NCBI RefSeq assembly: GCF_001667115.1
Contig: NZ_LZIJ01000055.1
Span: 124,001 to 188,000 of the forward strand
Reading direction: 5' to 3'
DNA from: Mycobacterium sp. 852002-51163_SCH5372311
GTDB taxonomy: Bacteria; Actinomycetota; Actinomycetes; Mycobacteriales; Mycobacteriaceae
DNA length: 64,000 nucleotides
Shown here: one piece after another, positions 62,414-64,000 of the stretch
Layout: each line of letters opens with the position of its first letter
Numbering within the stretch: the first letter of the stretch is position 1
The notes under the pieces: model-generated
What the model saw: only the letters and a program-made list of their open reading frames with translations
What the model was told of the DNA's origin: nothing
Databases searched by the model: none
Translations under genes and position numbers: made by a program

Positions 62414-63166
62414 ATGACCATCACAACCGCTCAAACCGAACCGGGCATAGTCGCGGTCACCGTCGACTACCCGCCCGTCAACGCCATCCCGTCGCGCGGG
62501 TGGTTCGAGCTGGCCGATGCCATAACCGCGGCCGGCGACAACCCGGAAACCCACGCGGTGATCCTGCGCGCCGAGGGCCGCGGCTTCAACGCCGGCGTGG
62601 ACATCAAGGAGATGCAGCGCACTCAAGCTTCTCAGGGCTATACCGCACTTATCGACGCGAACCGCGGCTGCTTCGCCGCCTTCCGCGCGGTCTACGAGTG
62701 CGCCGTGCCCGTCATCGCCGCAGTGAACGGATTCTGCGTCGGCGGCGGCATCGGACTGGTGGGCAACTCCGACGTCATCGTCGCCTCCGACGACGCCACC
62801 TTCGGCCTGCCGGAGGTGGAACGCGGCGCGCTCGGCGCGGCCACCCATCTGTCCCGGCTGGTACCGCAGCACCTGATGCGACGGCTGTTCTTCACCGCGG
62901 CCACCGTGGACGCCGCCACCCTGCATCATTTCGGCTCGGTACACGAGGTGGTGCCGCGCGACGAACTCGACGAGGCCGCATTACGCGTGGCCCGCGACAT
63001 CGCCGCCAAGGACACCCGCGTCATCCGGGCGGCCAAGGAAGCGCTCAACTTCATCGACGTGCAACGGGTCAACTCGAGTTACCGCATGGAGCAAGGCTTT
63101 ACGTTCGAACTCAACCTGGCCGGTGTCTCCGACGAGCACCGCGACGCGTTTGTGAAGAAATCATGA
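62414..63166 (+). CDS. echA20: EchA20, ring-D-opening crotonase
   Basis: A 250-residue crotonase-fold protein: RGFNAGVDIKEMQ and NGFCVGGGIGLVGNSD oxyanion segments, FGLPEVERGALG with an acidic residue. EchA20 hydrolyses the D-ring of the HIEC-CoA intermediate in the KstR2 pathway. The ATG follows a KstR2 site. Its end overlaps the ipdA start in ATGA. Confidence 0.95.
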   Translation: MTITTAQTEPGIVAVTVDYPPVNAIPSRGWFELADAITAAGDNPETHAVILRAEGRGFNAGVDIKEMQRTQASQGYTALIDANRGCFAAFRAVYECAVPVIAAVNGFCVGGGIGLVGNSDVIVASDDATFGLPEVERGALGAATHLSRLVPQHLMRRLFFTAATVDAATLHHFGSVHEVVPRDELDEAALRVARDIAAKDTRVIRAAKEALNFIDVQRVNSSYRMEQGFTFELNLAGVSDEHRDAFVKKS

Positions 63167-64000
63167 CCGCCGACGACGATGCAGAGTTCAAGAGCGATGT
63201 GGAGGAGCGGCGCATAGTGCCCGACAAAAGGACCACGCTCGACGACGCCGTCAGCCAGTTGCGCAGCGGCATGACCATCGGCATCGCCGGCTGGGGATCG
63301 CGGCGCAAGCCCATGGCGTTCGTGCGGGCCCTGCTGCGCACCGACGTCACCGACCTGACCGTAGTCACCTACGGCGGACCCGATCTGGGCCTGCTGTGCT
63401 CGGCGGGCAAGGTGAAGCGCGTGTACTACGGGTTCGTCTCGCTGGACTCGCCGCCTTTCTACGACCCGTGGTTCGCCAAGGCCCGCACCAGCGGAGCCAT
63501 CGAAGCCCGCGAGATGGACGAAGGCATGCTGCGCTGCGGATTGCAGGCCGCCGCACAGCGACTGCCTTTCCTGCCGATCCGCGCCGGGCTGGGCAGTTCG
63601 GTGCCCGACTTCTGGGAGGGCGAACTGCAAACCGTCACCAGCCCGTACCCCGCACCCGAGGGCGGACACGAAACGCTGATCGCCATGCCCGCGCTGCGCC
63701 TCGACGCGGCGTTTGCCCACTTGAATCTTGGTGACAGCCAAGGCAATGCGGCCTACACCGGCATCGATCCCTACTTCGACGACCTGTTCCTGATGGCCGC
63801 CGAGAAGCGCTTCTTGTCGGTGGAGCGCATCGTCTCCACCGAGGAGCTGGTCAAAGCGGTGCCGCCGCAGGCGTTGCTGATCAACCGGATGATGGTCGAC
63901 GCCGTCGTGGAAGCCCCCGGTGGTGCCCACTTCACCACCGCGGCACCGGATTACGGACGCGACGAGAAGTTCCAACGGCATTACGCCGAGGCCGCCTCGA
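63163..64000 (+). CDS. ipdA: IpdA, CoA-transferase-like ring C hydrolase subunit (cut by window end)
   Basis: The first 279 residues of a CoA-transferase family I alpha-type subunit, cut by the window end; full family length is about 292 residues. It begins MTADDDAEFKSDVEERRIV and has GMTIGIAGWGSRRKPMAFV, TVVTYGGPDLGLLCSAGKVK and RAGLGSSVPDFW. IpdA with IpdB hydrolyses the ring C of COCHEA-CoA without acting as a true CoA transferase. Overlaps echA20 by 4 bases (ATGA). Confidence 0.95.
   Translation, partial: MTADDDAEFKSDVEERRIVPDKRTTLDDAVSQLRSGMTIGIAGWGSRRKPMAFVRALLRTDVTDLTVVTYGGPDLGLLCSAGKVKRVYYGFVSLDSPPFYDPWFAKARTSGAIEAREMDEGMLRCGLQAAAQRLPFLPIRAGLGSSVPDFWEGELQTVTSPYPAPEGGHETLIAMPALRLDAAFAHLNLGDSQGNAAYTGIDPYFDDLFLMAAEKRFLSVERIVSTEELVKAVPPQALLINRMMVDAVVEAPGGAHFTTAAPDYGRDEKFQRHYAEAAS

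Overview
The window is a high-GC actinobacterial chromosome segment that reads as Mycobacterium. The basis is a complete mce4/yrbE4 import operon embedded in the KstR cholesterol regulon, an F420-dependent Ddn homologue, mycobacterial GTG/TTG start usage and ATGA/GTGA gene overlaps. Gene order closely follows the Rv3489-Rv3551 stretch of M. tuberculosis as I remember it, so locus names below are recalled family knowledge and not search results. The PE_PGRS and PPE genes that interrupt this stretch in M. tuberculosis are absent, which points to a non-tuberculous species.

Layout. 1-4.4 kb: accessory metabolism (partial SDR, alpha/beta hydrolase, SDR, crotonase). 3.6-7.0 kb: an apparent metal module made of a FetA/FetB-type ABC exporter pair, a divergent Tat-lipoprotein multicopper oxidase and a PadR regulator. 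7.0-9.4 kb: a 54-residue conserved protein, otsA and a secreted protein. 9.5-20.0 kb: the mce4 operon on the minus strand (yrbE4A, yrbE4B, mce4A-F, two Mce-associated proteins), in which mce4D carries a one-base frameshift. 20.2-26.1 kb: hsd4A-fdxD and, divergently, fadE26-fadE27-fadD17 plus a beta-lactamase-fold gene. 26.1-41.3 kb: ilvX, an amidohydrolase, fadD19/echA19, cyp142, an F420-type oxidoreductase, a duplicated-DUF35 protein with ltp4-ltp3, a carbonic-anhydrase-like protein and kshA. 41.3-42.4 kb: a TetR module with twin operators, then short tandem repeats. 42.5-51.6 kb: the Rv3529c-3531c operon, a hemophore-like gene, hsaF-hsaG-hsaE and kstD-chsH3. 51.6-52.7 kb: a short accessory patch. 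52.8-60.6 kb: ltp2-chsH1-chsH2-chsE2-chsE1-cyp125 and, divergently, fadA5-ddn. 60.6-64.0 kb: two SDRs and, divergently, echA20-ipdA (cut by the window end) around a KstR2-type site.

How it works together. Mce4/YrbE4 imports sterol. Cyp125/Cyp142 oxidise C26, FadD19/FadD17 form CoA thioesters, and paired half-size acyl-CoA dehydrogenases, hydratases, thiolase FadA5 and the Ltp2-ChsH2 aldolase shorten the side chain. KstD and KshA open ring B, HsaE-G process the hydroxydienoate fragment, and EchA20/IpdA work on the C/D-ring remnant. Nine KstR-like palindromes (core AACnnGTT) sit at the divergent promoters, several only a few bases from start codons. One KstR2-like site (AAGCAAGTGCTTGCTT) marks the switch to the ring C/D regulon.

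Two families of dispersed palindromes sit just after stop codons; one family has three copies with compensatory base changes. No tRNA, rRNA, insertion sequence or CRISPR was seen.
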